Assembly: GCA_025917655.1 (NCBI GenBank)
Contig: CP084611.1
Location: forward strand, 496,001 to 560,000
Source of the DNA: Chlorella sorokiniana
Lineage: Eukaryota > Chlorophyta > Trebouxiophyceae > Chlorellales > Chlorellaceae
Length of the DNA stretch: 64,000 nt
Direction: 5' to 3'
The position numbers were made by a program, and so were the translations under genes. The notes under the pieces are model-generated. The model did not search any database and was not told where the DNA came from. It was given only the letters and a program-made list of their open reading frames with translations. Of this stretch, positions 21,775-31,124 are shown in pieces; the first letter of the stretch is position 1, and every line of letters starts with the position of its first letter.

Positions 21775-21965
21775 CACGGTGCAGCATCTGGGGTTTGCTC
21801 CTGGCGGGGCTTGACTGCGAAGTGAGTGCCCTGCACTGCAGGCGGTCCCTGAAGCTTGGTGAGGCTGCACATCTTGACAGCTTACGTTCTGCTGTTGTTT
21901 ATGCTGAGGTCCGCAGCCCATGCTGATGCCCGCAGCCCATGCTGATGCACAAGCCGCAGGATCCC
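21773..21965 (+). repeat. Module D, copy 2 (right of the element)
   Basis: This matches 15418-15590 from cacggtgcagcatctgg to gcaggatccccc, with an extra short internal duplication of cccatgctgatg. It directly abuts the right terminal repeat of the element. Confidence 0.65.
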
Positions 21966-22413
21966 CCTTCCCCCCCACCACCACCACCCCACCCCCCACC
22001 CACCCCCCACCCACCCCCTCCACACACAATCTCCTACATCATGAAAGAGGGCGCAAATCCTTAAAATGCTACACGATCCCCGCCTACTACCCTCCAATCC
22101 ATTGCCACACCTTGCAGGCTGCGCGCTGGCTCCATGTAAGGGGCTGACCCTTACACGTACCCTGCATCCCATGCAGTGTACTTCTGTATTGCTCTTCTTG
22201 CTTTCCTCTGCTGTTTGGCTCTTATCTCTGCTTTGTGCCCCTCTCCCTCTCTCTGTTAGGTGTTAGCCAGGTGTGGCTGTAACAGGAGCAGTTGCCTGAG
22301 CAGTGTTGTTGCTGCAGTTTGGGCAGGGACTACAGCTTCTGCAGTTTTGCAGGGTGTCAGCTGTGGGCCACTCGTAGCAGGTTGGTGCAGGTCTGTGCCA
22401 GCCCGTTACACTC

Positions 22414-22952
22414 CAGGAGCACCGCAGGAACGGCCAGCAGCGGCGCCGCAAGTTGTCGTTGTCAGGGGGGTGAATGAGGCGGAGCCTTGGGGAGGAGGGC
22501 CTCGGGAAGTTGTTGTGCCTGTTTCTGGAGCATAAAGGGGTGGGCCTTCTTGTTGTGGTTACCGGCCACAGCAGGCAAGCAGGCTTGCTGGGGAGTGGAG
22601 ACGGGTGCTGGGAGCCTGGCAGTTAGCGGCAGAAGCAGCCGGGCATCCACAGTTCATGGCCTTTCGCGTTTCTTACACCGTGCCTCAGCCCGCCAGTTCC
22701 CTTTCACGGCCACCTTGCTAGCGGCCGTCCATCTATTGTCTCAAACACGCCTGCGCCTCGCCGCTGCCGCAGAGGGAGGTCGGGCCGCGCGCACCACCCT
22801 TCCGAGCAGCCACTCAGCCCGGGCACCCTCGCAACTTCACGCAGAAGGCAAGGGGAGCCGTAGATGATCATTGGTTGAACTGTCCAACTGCACGCCCCGT
22901 TGCTGTGGCCCTGCCTGCAGGCCTGGGTGCCGAGCCCGCTCTGCCCGCTGAA
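22414..22952 (+). repeat. Near-identical segment E, copy 2
   Basis: The partner of 15751-16285. Single-base homopolymer differences shorten the shared frame in this copy to 126 codons. It continues directly into module C of family copy A3. Confidence 0.75.
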
Positions 22953-23725
22953 GCGGCCCAGTACACCGTGTGCACCGTGCTTCACCTCCTCCCCGCCTCC
23001 GTCCCCGGCATCCACATCCTTTTGGCAGTGCCTGTGGCTGGGCCGTGCGAGGTGCTGGGCAGGTGCACAGGGCCGCACCTCCCTGCAGCCTCTCATCGTG
23101 TGCTCACATGCTTGTTGCTGCCGCTGTGCATGCCGCGGCGCCAGCGCGCTCAGCAGCGTCGCAACAGCATGGAGGCTCGGCCTGTATTCATGGCCACAAG
23201 ACGCGTTGCAGCAGAGGAGGTCAACAGATGATCACGTATGGCTCGCTTCGCCCTCTGCCTGCAGTCGTGAGGGCGCCTGGGCTGCGTGGCAGCTCGGGAG
23301 TGTGGGGCGCGCGGCTCGGCTCAGGCGAGGATTGCGTTTTGCATCTGCTGGTCGGGATCTGCGTTTTCGTCCGCCAGAAGTGCCCCAACAACTTAGTCGG
23401 AGACCCCGTTCCTCAACGCGCCTCCGCAGTGTTGGCTTTCGACCCTCTTTCGTCGTTTCGATGATGTTGCAGGCCCTGATGTACTCACCAGGCGGGCTGC
23501 AACTTCGTGGCGCCTGCAGCGGCGGCGGTGCAGCACGCGGGCGGGGAGCAGGCCGCCGCCGCGGGCCCACAGCGCGACTGCGACACCTCTCACTTGAAAG
23601 GAAAAGTGGCCCGTACAGTGGTGGCCGTAAGCATGCTGTTGATCTCAGCGTATACCGGATATGAGCTTCCCGAGCTCGCACGCTTCGGCATCTTTCTCTC
23701 GATGTGGATTACGTGGGCGTTTTAA
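22875..23725 (+). CDS. Family copy A3, intact C-terminal exon
   Basis: Module C codes a stretch with GIHILLAVPVAGPCEVLG in an open frame after a CCTGCAG acceptor near 22920. The last exon (about 23473-23725) follows ATGTTGCAG and reads through the shared VQHAGGEQ stretch to two hydrophobic segments (VVAVSMLLISAYTGYELP and FGIFLSMWITWAF) and TAA. The product would be a small protein anchored by its C-terminus. The splice connection between module C and the last exon is inferred. No family is recognised. Confidence 0.4.
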
Positions 23726-23824
23726 TCTGTTTCATCAATGTAATTGTGGCAAGGGAATGCAGTGAGGATTGATGACCCGATGAGCAAGGCCGTCGCTGTT
23801 TCTAGGCCGCTTGCAAGTACTATA

Positions 23825-24290
23825 AGTTGTTGCAGGGCCGATTGTTAGTGCAGATCAGGCGCATGCAAGCACAACCGATCGTCGAGCCCTTACGCCGCAC
23901 AACGGCATTGGACCACAGGTGGGCGCACAAGCGCGTGTTGCTGGGTCCGCTCGGTTGCCCGAGCCTGCTGCCCGCTACGGCGGCCGAGCAGGCACGGCTT
24001 GCTCCGCCAGGCCGCCGCAGGTGCGCTGGCGTACTCTGCGGCCCCCTCGCCTTTTTGCCGTTGAGGAACCGCGGCAGCAAAGGGCAAGCTGCGGCGCCGC
24101 CATGGACTCCAGCGGCCCCCTTGCAGTGGAAGCCACGCGCTGGCTCTGCGCCGTGCGGCGGATTGTGCCACCCACAGGGCGCCGCCGCCGCTGTTAGCAT
24201 CAGCAGACGCTGCCACCATCCGCGTGCCAGCCCGGTAGCGCCTCAGCGCGGGCCCCGCAGCCCGGCGGGCGCCGTATGAGTCGCATCAGC
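23825..24290 (+). repeat. Module B, copy 3
   Basis: It shares the gttgcagggccgattgttag start and the LAVEATRWLCAVRR tract with the other B copies. A frame of 150 codons is open through it, but an overlapping frame is open too, so the true reading is uncertain. Confidence 0.6.
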
Positions 24291-24649
24291 GCACCGCGGC
24301 AGTGCCTGCCTGCGAGCTCTTGGAGGTTGCTCTCAGCTATGGCCGGCGGCGCCGTTGCCCCAAGCGGCAGTGGCAAGCCCGCTGCAGCACCCCCTTGCAG
24401 CGCCGCTTGCTGAGCCTCACAATCGATCTGCTGCTGCTGACGCCGCGCAGCAGCAGGCGGCGGCGCGTAAGGGTCTTCACAGAGAATTGAACGAGAGCGG
24501 GCCTGATTTGCAAGGTTCTTGCCAGCTGTTAACCTGCCCGCATCGGGGAATGCGTCGCGCTTGCGCTGAGGCGGGAGCCCCACTGCTCGGAGCCAGCCAT
24601 GCGTGGTCATGCTGCAGCGCAATGACACGGAGCGCTGCTCAGCTGCGTG

Positions 24650-25487
24650 CCCCTGTTGCTGCGGCCTGCCTGCAGGCCTGGATGCCGAGCCCGCCCCGCC
24701 CGCTGAAGCGGCCTGAGGTGGCTGAAGTTCACCGTACCGTGTGCACCGCGCTTGGCCCCCTCCCCGCCCCCGTCCCCGGCATCCATTTCCTTTTGGGTGT
24801 GCCTGTGGCTGGGCCGTGCGAGGTGCTGGGCAGCAGCACAGGGCCCCACCTCCCTGCAGCCTCTCACCGTGTGCGCATGATCGTTGCTGCCGCTGTGCAT
24901 GCCGTGCATCTAATGCCGTGCACCGCATGAAAGCTCTGCGTAATTCAAGGCCACAACGGGCGTTGCAGCAGAGCAGTTCAACTCATGATCACGTATGGCT
25001 CGCTTCGCCCTCTGCCTGCAGTCGTGAGGGAGCCTGGGCCGCTTGTCAGCTCGGAGGTGTGGTGCGCGCGATCCATCTCAGGCGAGTTTTGCATTTATTT
25101 GGACGGTTTTGCGTCCCAGAAGTGCCCATCTGCTTAGCCGGGAGCCAATAACAAATTGTGCCCCTGCCGCCTGCGCATTGCTCGGCTTTCGACGTGCTTT
25201 CGTCCCTTCTCTGTTGTCGCAGGCCCAGGCCTTGTTTCACTCACCAGGCGAACTGCGACTTCGTGGCGCTTGCAGCGGCGGCGGTGCAGCACCCAGGCGG
25301 GGAGCAGGCCGCCGCGGGCCCACAGCGCGACGATGACACCTCCGAGTTGAAAGGAAAATTGACTTATTCAGTGCTGCTCGTCGGCGCCCTGCTGATCCCA
25401 TTTATTTTCAGAATTGACGCTCCCCTGCTCACACGCTTCAATACGTTCCTCATCTTCGTTGTGCTGTGGAAGACGTGGTGGCCTTGA
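24650..25487 (+). CDS. Family copy A4, intact C-terminal exon
   Basis: Module C (GIHFLLGVPVAGPCEVLG) is open. The last exon, from about 25223 after a GTCGCAG acceptor, reads VQHPGGEQAAAGPQRDDD. It then enters a hydrophobic C-terminus (LLVGALLIPFIFRI, then FLIFVVLWKTWWP) and stops at 25485-25487. The end differs from A3 and resembles A5, so the family has two C-terminal types. Function is unknown. Confidence 0.45.
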
Positions 25488-26030
25488 TGGGTCTTGCCAG
25501 TTTAAATTATAGCAGGAAATTGTTCTGCCGGCATCCACGCTTGTTAATGCAAAATTACTGACCCTGCAGGGCAGGGCAAAGCACCCGTTGCAAAGGAGCG
25601 TGAGCAGGAAAGGGGAGGGGTCACAGCCGGGGACGCCCTGCCATTGGCAGCGACAAGTGTGGGAGTCCCAGCAGAGGCCCTCCTAGCCACCGCCTCAGCA
25701 GTTATGCTGAATTCAGACCAACCGGAGCGTGGCGTTCCCGCCCGAGGCACCAGCATCAGCGCACGTGGCTTCCGTGCAATGCTGGGTTTGCCTAGAAGGA
25801 ACGGAAGGGCGGCGACGTGCCACGGATGCTCACCAGCTCGGGGCTGGCTGGCTGCTCTCAAGCCATCGAACATTGTGAACCGAGAGGTTCATTTTTTCAT
25901 CATGCCGGGGCGTGCAGCTCTCCTGCAGGGCCAGCCAGCCTCAACGGCATGCCGCCGTGGACAAATGCTTGCATTGGGCTTAGCACTGGAAGCGGCAGCC
26001 GTCCCCCATTGTACCTTGCAGGCTAGATGA
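25488..26030. other. Spacer between copies A4 and A5
   Basis: This 540-base stretch does not match the other modules. Both strands are open for about 110 codons (minus from an ATG at 25873, starting MFDGLRAASQPRAG), but neither reading has splice or family support. I assign no gene. Confidence 0.4.
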
Positions 26031-26037
26031 TGATCAG

Positions 26038-26907
26038 TTGAACTGTTCAGCTGCACGCCCCTGTTGCTGCGGCCTGCGTGCAGGCCTGGATGCCGAGCCC
26101 GCCCCGCCCGCTGAAGCGGCCCAGTACACCGTGCGCACCGTGCTTCGCCTCTTGCCCGCCGCTGTCCACGGCATCCACTTCCTTTTGGGTGTGCCTGTGG
26201 CTGGGCCGTGCGAGGTGCGGGGCAGCATTGAACCCCACCTCCCTGCAGCCTCTCATCGTGTGCTCAGCATGCTTGTTGCTGCCGCTGTGCATGCCGCGCC
26301 GCCAGCGCGCTCAGCAGCGTCGCCACGGCATGGAGGCTCGGCCTGTATTCATGGCCACAAGACGCGTTGCAGCAGAGGAGGTCGACTGATGATCACGTAT
26401 GGCTCGCTTCGCCCTCTGCCTGCAATCGTGAGGGCGCCTGGGCTGCGTGGCAGCTCGGAGGTGTGGGGGCCCCAGAGGGGCGCTCGGCTCGGCTCAGGCG
26501 AGAATTGCGCTTTGCATCTGCTGGTTAGGATCTGCGTGTGCGGCCGCTAGAAGTGCCCAACAGCTTAGCCGGAGACCCCGTTCCTCAGTGCGCCTCCGCA
26601 GTGCTTTGCTTTCGACCCTCTTTCGTCCTTTCAATGCTGTTGTAGGCCCTTATCTACTCACCGGGCGGGCTGCAACTTCGTGGCGCCTGCAGCGGCGGTG
26701 GTGCAGCACCCGGGCGGAGAGCAAGCCGCCGCGGGCCCGCGAAGCAAGGATGTCACTTTCCCGTCGTGGCTAGAGAAAGTGGTTTATTCAGTTATCATCG
26801 CCAGCACCCTGCTGATCCCATTCGTATACAAAATTAACGATCCTGCTTTCAAAGCCTTCACTGTCTTGTACGTCTCGTACTCGCTCTTGCTCATGTGGGG
26901 TCCTTGA
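26038..26907 (+). CDS. Family copy A5, intact C-terminal exon
   Basis: Module C reads EAAQYTVRTVLRLLP and GIHFLLGVPVAGPCEV in one open frame from 26038. The last exon, 26646-26907, follows a TTGTAG acceptor in phase 2, passes VQHPGGEQAAAGPRS, and ends in a hydrophobic segment (VIIASTLLIPFVYKI, then VSYSLLLMWGP) before TGA. It is closest to A4. The gene probably makes a small C-terminally anchored membrane protein of unknown role. Confidence 0.45.
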
Positions 26908-26985
26908 TAAGTCTTCCCAATTTCACTGTAGCAGGCACATGTTGAGCATTGAATCACCTGATGAGCAAACCTGTCGTTGTTGCAG

Positions 26986-27460
26986 GGACACTTGAATATG
27001 TCAACTCAGTTGTTGGCGGGCCGATCGCTTGTGCAAATCAGGCACATACATGCACAGACCCACCGCGAAGCCCTAACGGGGCACAAAGCCATTGGAGTGC
27101 AGGTGGGCGCACAAGCGCGTGTTGCTGGGTCCGCTCTGCCCAAGCCTGCTGCGCACTGCGGCGGCCGAGCAGGCACGGCTTGCTCCGCCAGGCCGCCGCA
27201 GGTGCGCTGGCGCGCTCCGCGGCCCCCGCCTTTGTGCTGTTGAGGAACCGCGGCAGCCAAGGGGAGGCTGAGACGCCGCCGTGGACACCAGCGACACCTT
27301 TGCAGTGGAAGCCACGCTGCTGGAATGGGCAGTACGGCGGAAAGTGCCCTCAACAGTGCGTCGCAGCGGCTGTCAGCATCAGCAGGCGCTGCCACCATGC
27401 GCGTGCCAGCCCGGCAGCGCCTCAGCGCGGGCTCCGCAGCCCCGAGACAAGCCGAGACGC
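26986..27460 (+). repeat. Module B, copy 5
   Basis: It carries the LVQIRHIHAQ start and the FAVEATLLEWAVRRKV tract. The 3' part (ccggcagcgcctcagcgcgggctccgcagcc) matches the copy at 28541-28790 closely. Confidence 0.6.
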
Positions 27461-27702
27461 TGAGCGCCCGCGATGGCGCTGGGCCACGTGGGCCCCTCCC
27501 CTGCCATGGCCAGCTGCAGGTGGTGCTGTATGTGTGTGTTACAGTTAAAGTCTGCCTATGGTCAATCACTGAACCGTCGCAGACTGTTGTGCATGAGGTG
27601 AGAGTGAAGGGTGAGGGTGAGGCAAGGGGACAGAAGCAAGGAGGCAGGGAGTAACGAGCGAAAGCAGGTGGACCCCGGGACTGGCAGCCAAGCAAGCGCT
27701 CC

Positions 27703-27810
27703 ATCTCCCAGGGGCCACAGGGGTTCGGAGGTGCGCACGCGGACGCCAGGGTCCTTCTGCGGGCAGGGCGGAGGCGGTCGGGGCGGGATATGGTCTGAGC
27801 TGCCTCAGCA
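27703..27810 (+). repeat. Segment F, copy 1
   Basis: About 105 bases, from the clusters around tctcccaggggccacagg to gatatggtctgagctg, recur at 28850-28968 with a few substitutions. It follows module B in both cases, so it belongs to the duplicated unit. Confidence 0.65.
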
Positions 27811-28432
27811 TGCTCGCTGCTGCCGCTGTGCATGCCGCGCGCCGCCGGCGCGCTCAGCAGGGTCGCCACAGCATGGAGGCTCGGCCTGTATTAAGGCCAC
27901 CCCACACGTTGCATCAAAGCATTCGATCGCTGATGATCACACATGGCTCGCTTCGCCTTCAGCCTACAGTCGTGAGGGCGCCCGGGCTGCGTGCCAGCTC
28001 GGAGGTGTGGGGCGCGCGGCCCGGCTCAGGCAAGGATTGCGTTGTGCATCTGCTGGACAGGATCTGCGTTTCTGACCGCCAGAAGTGCCCAACAGCTTAG
28101 CCGGAAACCCGATTCCTCAGTGCGCCTGCGCAGTGCTTGGCTTTTGACACTCTTTTCCTCCTTTCGATGCTGTCGCAGGCCCTGCTTCGCTCACCAGACG
28201 GGCTGCAACTTCATGGCGCCTGCAGCGGCGGCGGTGCAGCATCTGGGCGGGGAGCAGGCCGCCGCCGCGTGGCCCACAGCCAGACAGCGACACCTCCAAG
28301 TCCACAGAGAAAGTGTTGCTTACAGTGTTGTGCGTCAGCATGCTGCTGATCTCAGCGTATACCGGATATGAGCCTCCCGAGCTCGCACGCTTCGGCATTT
28401 TTCTCACGCTGTGGATCTTGTGGGCGATGTGA
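27810..28432 (+). pseudogene. Family copy A6, shortened and frameshifted
   Basis: Module C is reduced to its last 90 or so bases here. The last exon (from about 28179, after TGTCGCAG) codes VQHLGGEQ, but a one-base shift is needed to reach the conserved membrane end (VLCVSMLLISAYTGYEPP and FGIFLTLWILWAM, TGA at 28430). Copy A1 carries a shift in the same place, so the change may predate their split. Confidence 0.5.
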
Positions 28433-28540
28433 TGAATCCCTGAACTTGACTGTAGCAGGAATGCGTTGAGCGTTTAATCACCTGCTGAGCAAGGCTGTCC
28501 ACTCTGCAGGGCCACTTGACAGTTCAATCCCAGTTGTTGC

Positions 28541-28790
28541 AGGGCCGATTGCTAGTGCAGATCAGGCACATGCAAGCACAGCCCATTGTCGAGGCACCGT
28601 CGTGGACACCAGTGGCACCCTTGCAGTGGACGCCACGCTGCTGCTCTGCGCAGTACGGCGGAACGTGCACGCTGCAGGGCGGCTGCTGCTCTCAGCATCA
28701 GCAGGCGCTGCCACCATGCGCATACCAGCCCGGCAGCCTCAGCGCGGGCTCCGCAGCCCCACGGCGAGACAAGCCGAGACGCTAAGCGCC
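28541..28790 (+). repeat. Module B, copy 6 (short)
   Basis: It contains LVQIRHMQAQ and the LAVDATLLLCAVRRNVHAAG tract but lacks the middle third found in the other B copies. It ends where segment F begins. Confidence 0.6.
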
Positions 28791-28849
28791 CGTGATGGCG
28801 CTGGGCCATGTGGGCCCCCCCTGCCCTGGCCACCTGCAGGTGGTGCAAC

Positions 28850-28968
28850 GCTCCATCTCCCAGGGTCCACAAGGGGTCGGAGGTGTGCACGCGGCCGCCC
28901 AGGTCCTTCTGCGGGCAGGGCGGAGGCGGGCGGGGCGAGATATGGTCTGAGCTGGCCGCCAGGGGCCC
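28850..28968 (+). repeat. Segment F, copy 2 (right edge of the block)
   Basis: This matches 27703-27810. Beyond it the duplicated block ends. Confidence 0.6.
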
Positions 28969-29459
28969 AAGGCATGCTGCTGCATGGACCACAGTTCTGT
29001 GTGTCGCCAGGATGAAACAGCAGTCCCAACACTTCAGGCTGACACGATTGAAGGACAGCAGCAGCAACTCCATTGGGACCAGGATCAAGCACCGCCGCTC
29101 ACGTCCAAGCGTACGGCGACGGCCTCCGCAGGCCGACTTCAAGTGCCCCGCCTGGTTGGACACTTCCAGCTGCTCCCGCACGCCCCGCAGCACCTTGACA
29201 AACATGGGCTGACCTCGCCAAGGGAGCAACGGCCACTCATGTGACAGTGTTTCAGTTTCTTCCTGGCCTTGGGAAGTTTCGTAGCTGTGGCGCGTGAGCG
29301 CGGCCATCCACTCCAGGCACGGATGTCCTTCTTCCTCGCAGCGGGGAGCGCCGGCGCCCTCGCTGCACAGCTCATGAACACTGTTCTGTCCTGTTTCCAA
29401 CCGCATTTTGCAATCGCAACTAAGATTGAAAGCCCCAGCACTACGCGTGGCACAGCGCC
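28969..29459. other. Open but unassigned stretch between the repeat block and TXNDC9
   Basis: The minus strand is open across this region, and from an ATG near 29207 shows GC-rich third positions (MFVKVLRGVREQLEVSNQ). A second minus frame reads DPGPNGVAAAVLQSCQPEVL. The plus strand also has a plausible exon at about 29011-29244. One real gene may lie here, but I could not connect exons or recognise a family. Confidence 0.35.
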
Positions 29460-30638
29460 TCATTCAAAGTCCGAGTCTTCGTCGCTGTCCGTCCTCCGTG
29501 GGCCTCCCTTGCGCATTGTCCGCGCCTGCTGCTCCTCGGCTGCCGCTGGCCGCTGCGCCGGCAGCGCATCCTCAAAGATTGCACCTGCCGCCGCCAGCCG
29601 CGCCGCAAGCACATCTGCCGGGAACGAGCGGGGGGGGGACCCTTTCAGCAGCAAAACTCGCGGCAACAGACAGTGCTGCACCCGCCACCCACTGTTCTCT
29701 CATTAATCAGTCCCCAGCTCATGGCAATACCACCGCCTTGCGGCGAAGACCAAAAGTTTTGGCGCAGCGTAGCTGGCCCAGCCGTGCGCACCTGTGCTGA
29801 AGTCTTCCGCGCCGCCGAGCTCATCCAGGCCCACCACATAGTCCGTGGTTTTCTCGTGCTTGATGATGGCCAGCGTAGGCAGCATCCAGATCTTCAGCCG
29901 TTCTGCGTTAAAAGGCATAGGGCAGGGTGCAGGCGGCTCGATACCCCGGTCCGTTGCGTGCGGAGGGTCGGGGCTTGGGGGCGCCGAATGGCAGATGGCT
30001 GCGGCTTCAATCTGCAGGGGCCCTCCTTCCTGCAGCCACGCCGCACCTGTCAAGAAGGGCGCCTTCTCTGCGTGCACCCTGATGAACTTGGTCTCCAGGT
30101 GCTTTGCCGCCAGCACCGCCAGGTGCTTGTCCAGCACCTGGCACGGCAGCGTGTTGCGGTAGAAGTGGCACACCATGCGCTCCTCCCCCTTGATCTCCTG
30201 CACCGTCGATTGCAAAGCCATGGAAGGAAGGCGGTGAGCCGAGCAGCAGGAGGCGATGCCCGGTGGGGGCGGCAGGCGGAGACAGACGATATGTCGGTGG
30301 TCCGCACGCACCTTGAAGAACTCCTTCTCTTCGACTTCGTTGTACTCCCCATGCCCTTTTCTTGCCCATTCTTGCCGCTTCTGCTGCAGCCTGCAACACA
30401 AGCCAGGCAGGCTCTGGAGCACTGTGACAAAGGCGGGGAGCGGCCGCTAGCGGCTTGCCGCCAAGAATGATGCAGCCCAGTCCCACCGCTTCAGCTCTTC
30501 TATCCGTTTTTGTCGCAGCCTCTCAATGTCGTCATCGTCCATATTCTCCAGCTTGTGAAGCTCCGAGTCGATTTGGTTCTCTACCTCCTGCGCCGCCCGC
30601 AGCACCTGCTGCTCTATCAATTGTTGCACCTGCTGCAT
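29460..30638 (-). CDS. TXNDC9: Thioredoxin-domain protein 9 / phosducin-like protein 3 homologue
   Basis: There are five exons, 30638-30487, 30390-30312, 30197-30047, 29902-29792 and 29614-29460. All phases match, giving 215 residues, close to the animal protein. The N-terminal helix (residues 1-75) carries MDDDDIERLRQKRIEELKR and the hallmark WARKGHGEYNEV. The thioredoxin-like fold follows (VCHFYRN, HLAVLAAKHLETKFIRV, MLPTLAIIKH, DYVVGLDELGG), and the tail is acidic (TDSDEDSDFE). The redox CxxC is missing, as usual in this family. Phosducin-like proteins of this type help the chaperonin CCT fold tubulin and actin. The start is the ATG at 30638, the only one fitting the conserved N-terminus. 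No frameshifts are needed. Confidence 0.95.
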
Positions 30639-31124
30639 GATGGCCGGATGTAATGCGCAGGGTTCAGAGCGCAACAGTAGTGATCGAGCGCTGCCTTTGA
30701 CTTTCGGGAGCAACAATTTTCTACAGTCAGTGACCAAATAATTGTAGGTTCAAGTACTCGCGCAGAGTTCGCATCAAGAGCGAACTCTCGCTCATGTCGC
30801 GCGGCCGGTAATCTGACGTGGCTTCGGGCTTTGAAAGAGATGGCTTCACGCGCAAGGATCATACCCAAACATTTGCTATCGTTTAGCAAAGTTACGAAGG
30901 CAACCGCCCTGGGCACATTGTTACTGAAAGAGAACAACTCTCTGCTGCGATGCCCCGGTTCGAAGTCACCCGGGGCAGTTGGGTGGAGGGAAGCACTGAA
31001 ATAGGTACTCTGACAGAATCCTGCATAGCAACCGAGCCCAGGCGCAACCACGGTTGTCACTGGCGGCACCGACACGACTGGGGCGGTGCTCCTTAGCGCG
31101 CGTGCGCTGGCTTCACCCATGCAG
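30639..31124. promoter_or_regulatory. Divergent promoter region between TXNDC9 and the arabinokinase
   Basis: About 490 bases separate the TXNDC9 start from the first arabinokinase exon I can support. The stretch is only moderately GC-rich, has stops in all frames and includes a short region ending in a possible acceptor (CCCATGCAG at 31124). It must hold the TXNDC9 promoter and any upstream arabinokinase exon. It is too short for the missing N-terminal half of that enzyme. Confidence 0.5.

Larger units (their letters stand above)
14151..28968. repeat. Duplicated block: six partial or full copies of a small membrane-protein gene family
   Basis: Three recurring modules can be followed by eye. 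Module A begins with a near-identical 50-base stretch (atggctcgcttcgccctctg core) and ends with an exon coding a short hydrophobic C-terminus. It starts near 14151, 16575, 23228, 24985, 26389 and 27933. Module B (gttgcagggccgatt to the VEATLLLCAVRRN stretch) occurs near 14790, 23825, 26986 and 28541. Module C (the EAAQYTVRTVLRLLP and GIHFLLGVPVAGPCEVL stretch) occurs near 16200, 22870, 24650, 26038 and, shortened, 27810. Where complete, the order is B-C-A. The copies differ by substitutions, indels and spacer, so they are paralogues and not one unit assembled repeatedly. Confidence 0.8.

Noticed and set aside
28552-29463. A 303-codon minus-strand open frame that begins at the TXNDC9 stop
   Set aside because: It mixes repeat-module sequence with an unassigned stretch; part may be a real exon, but the frame as a whole is chance.
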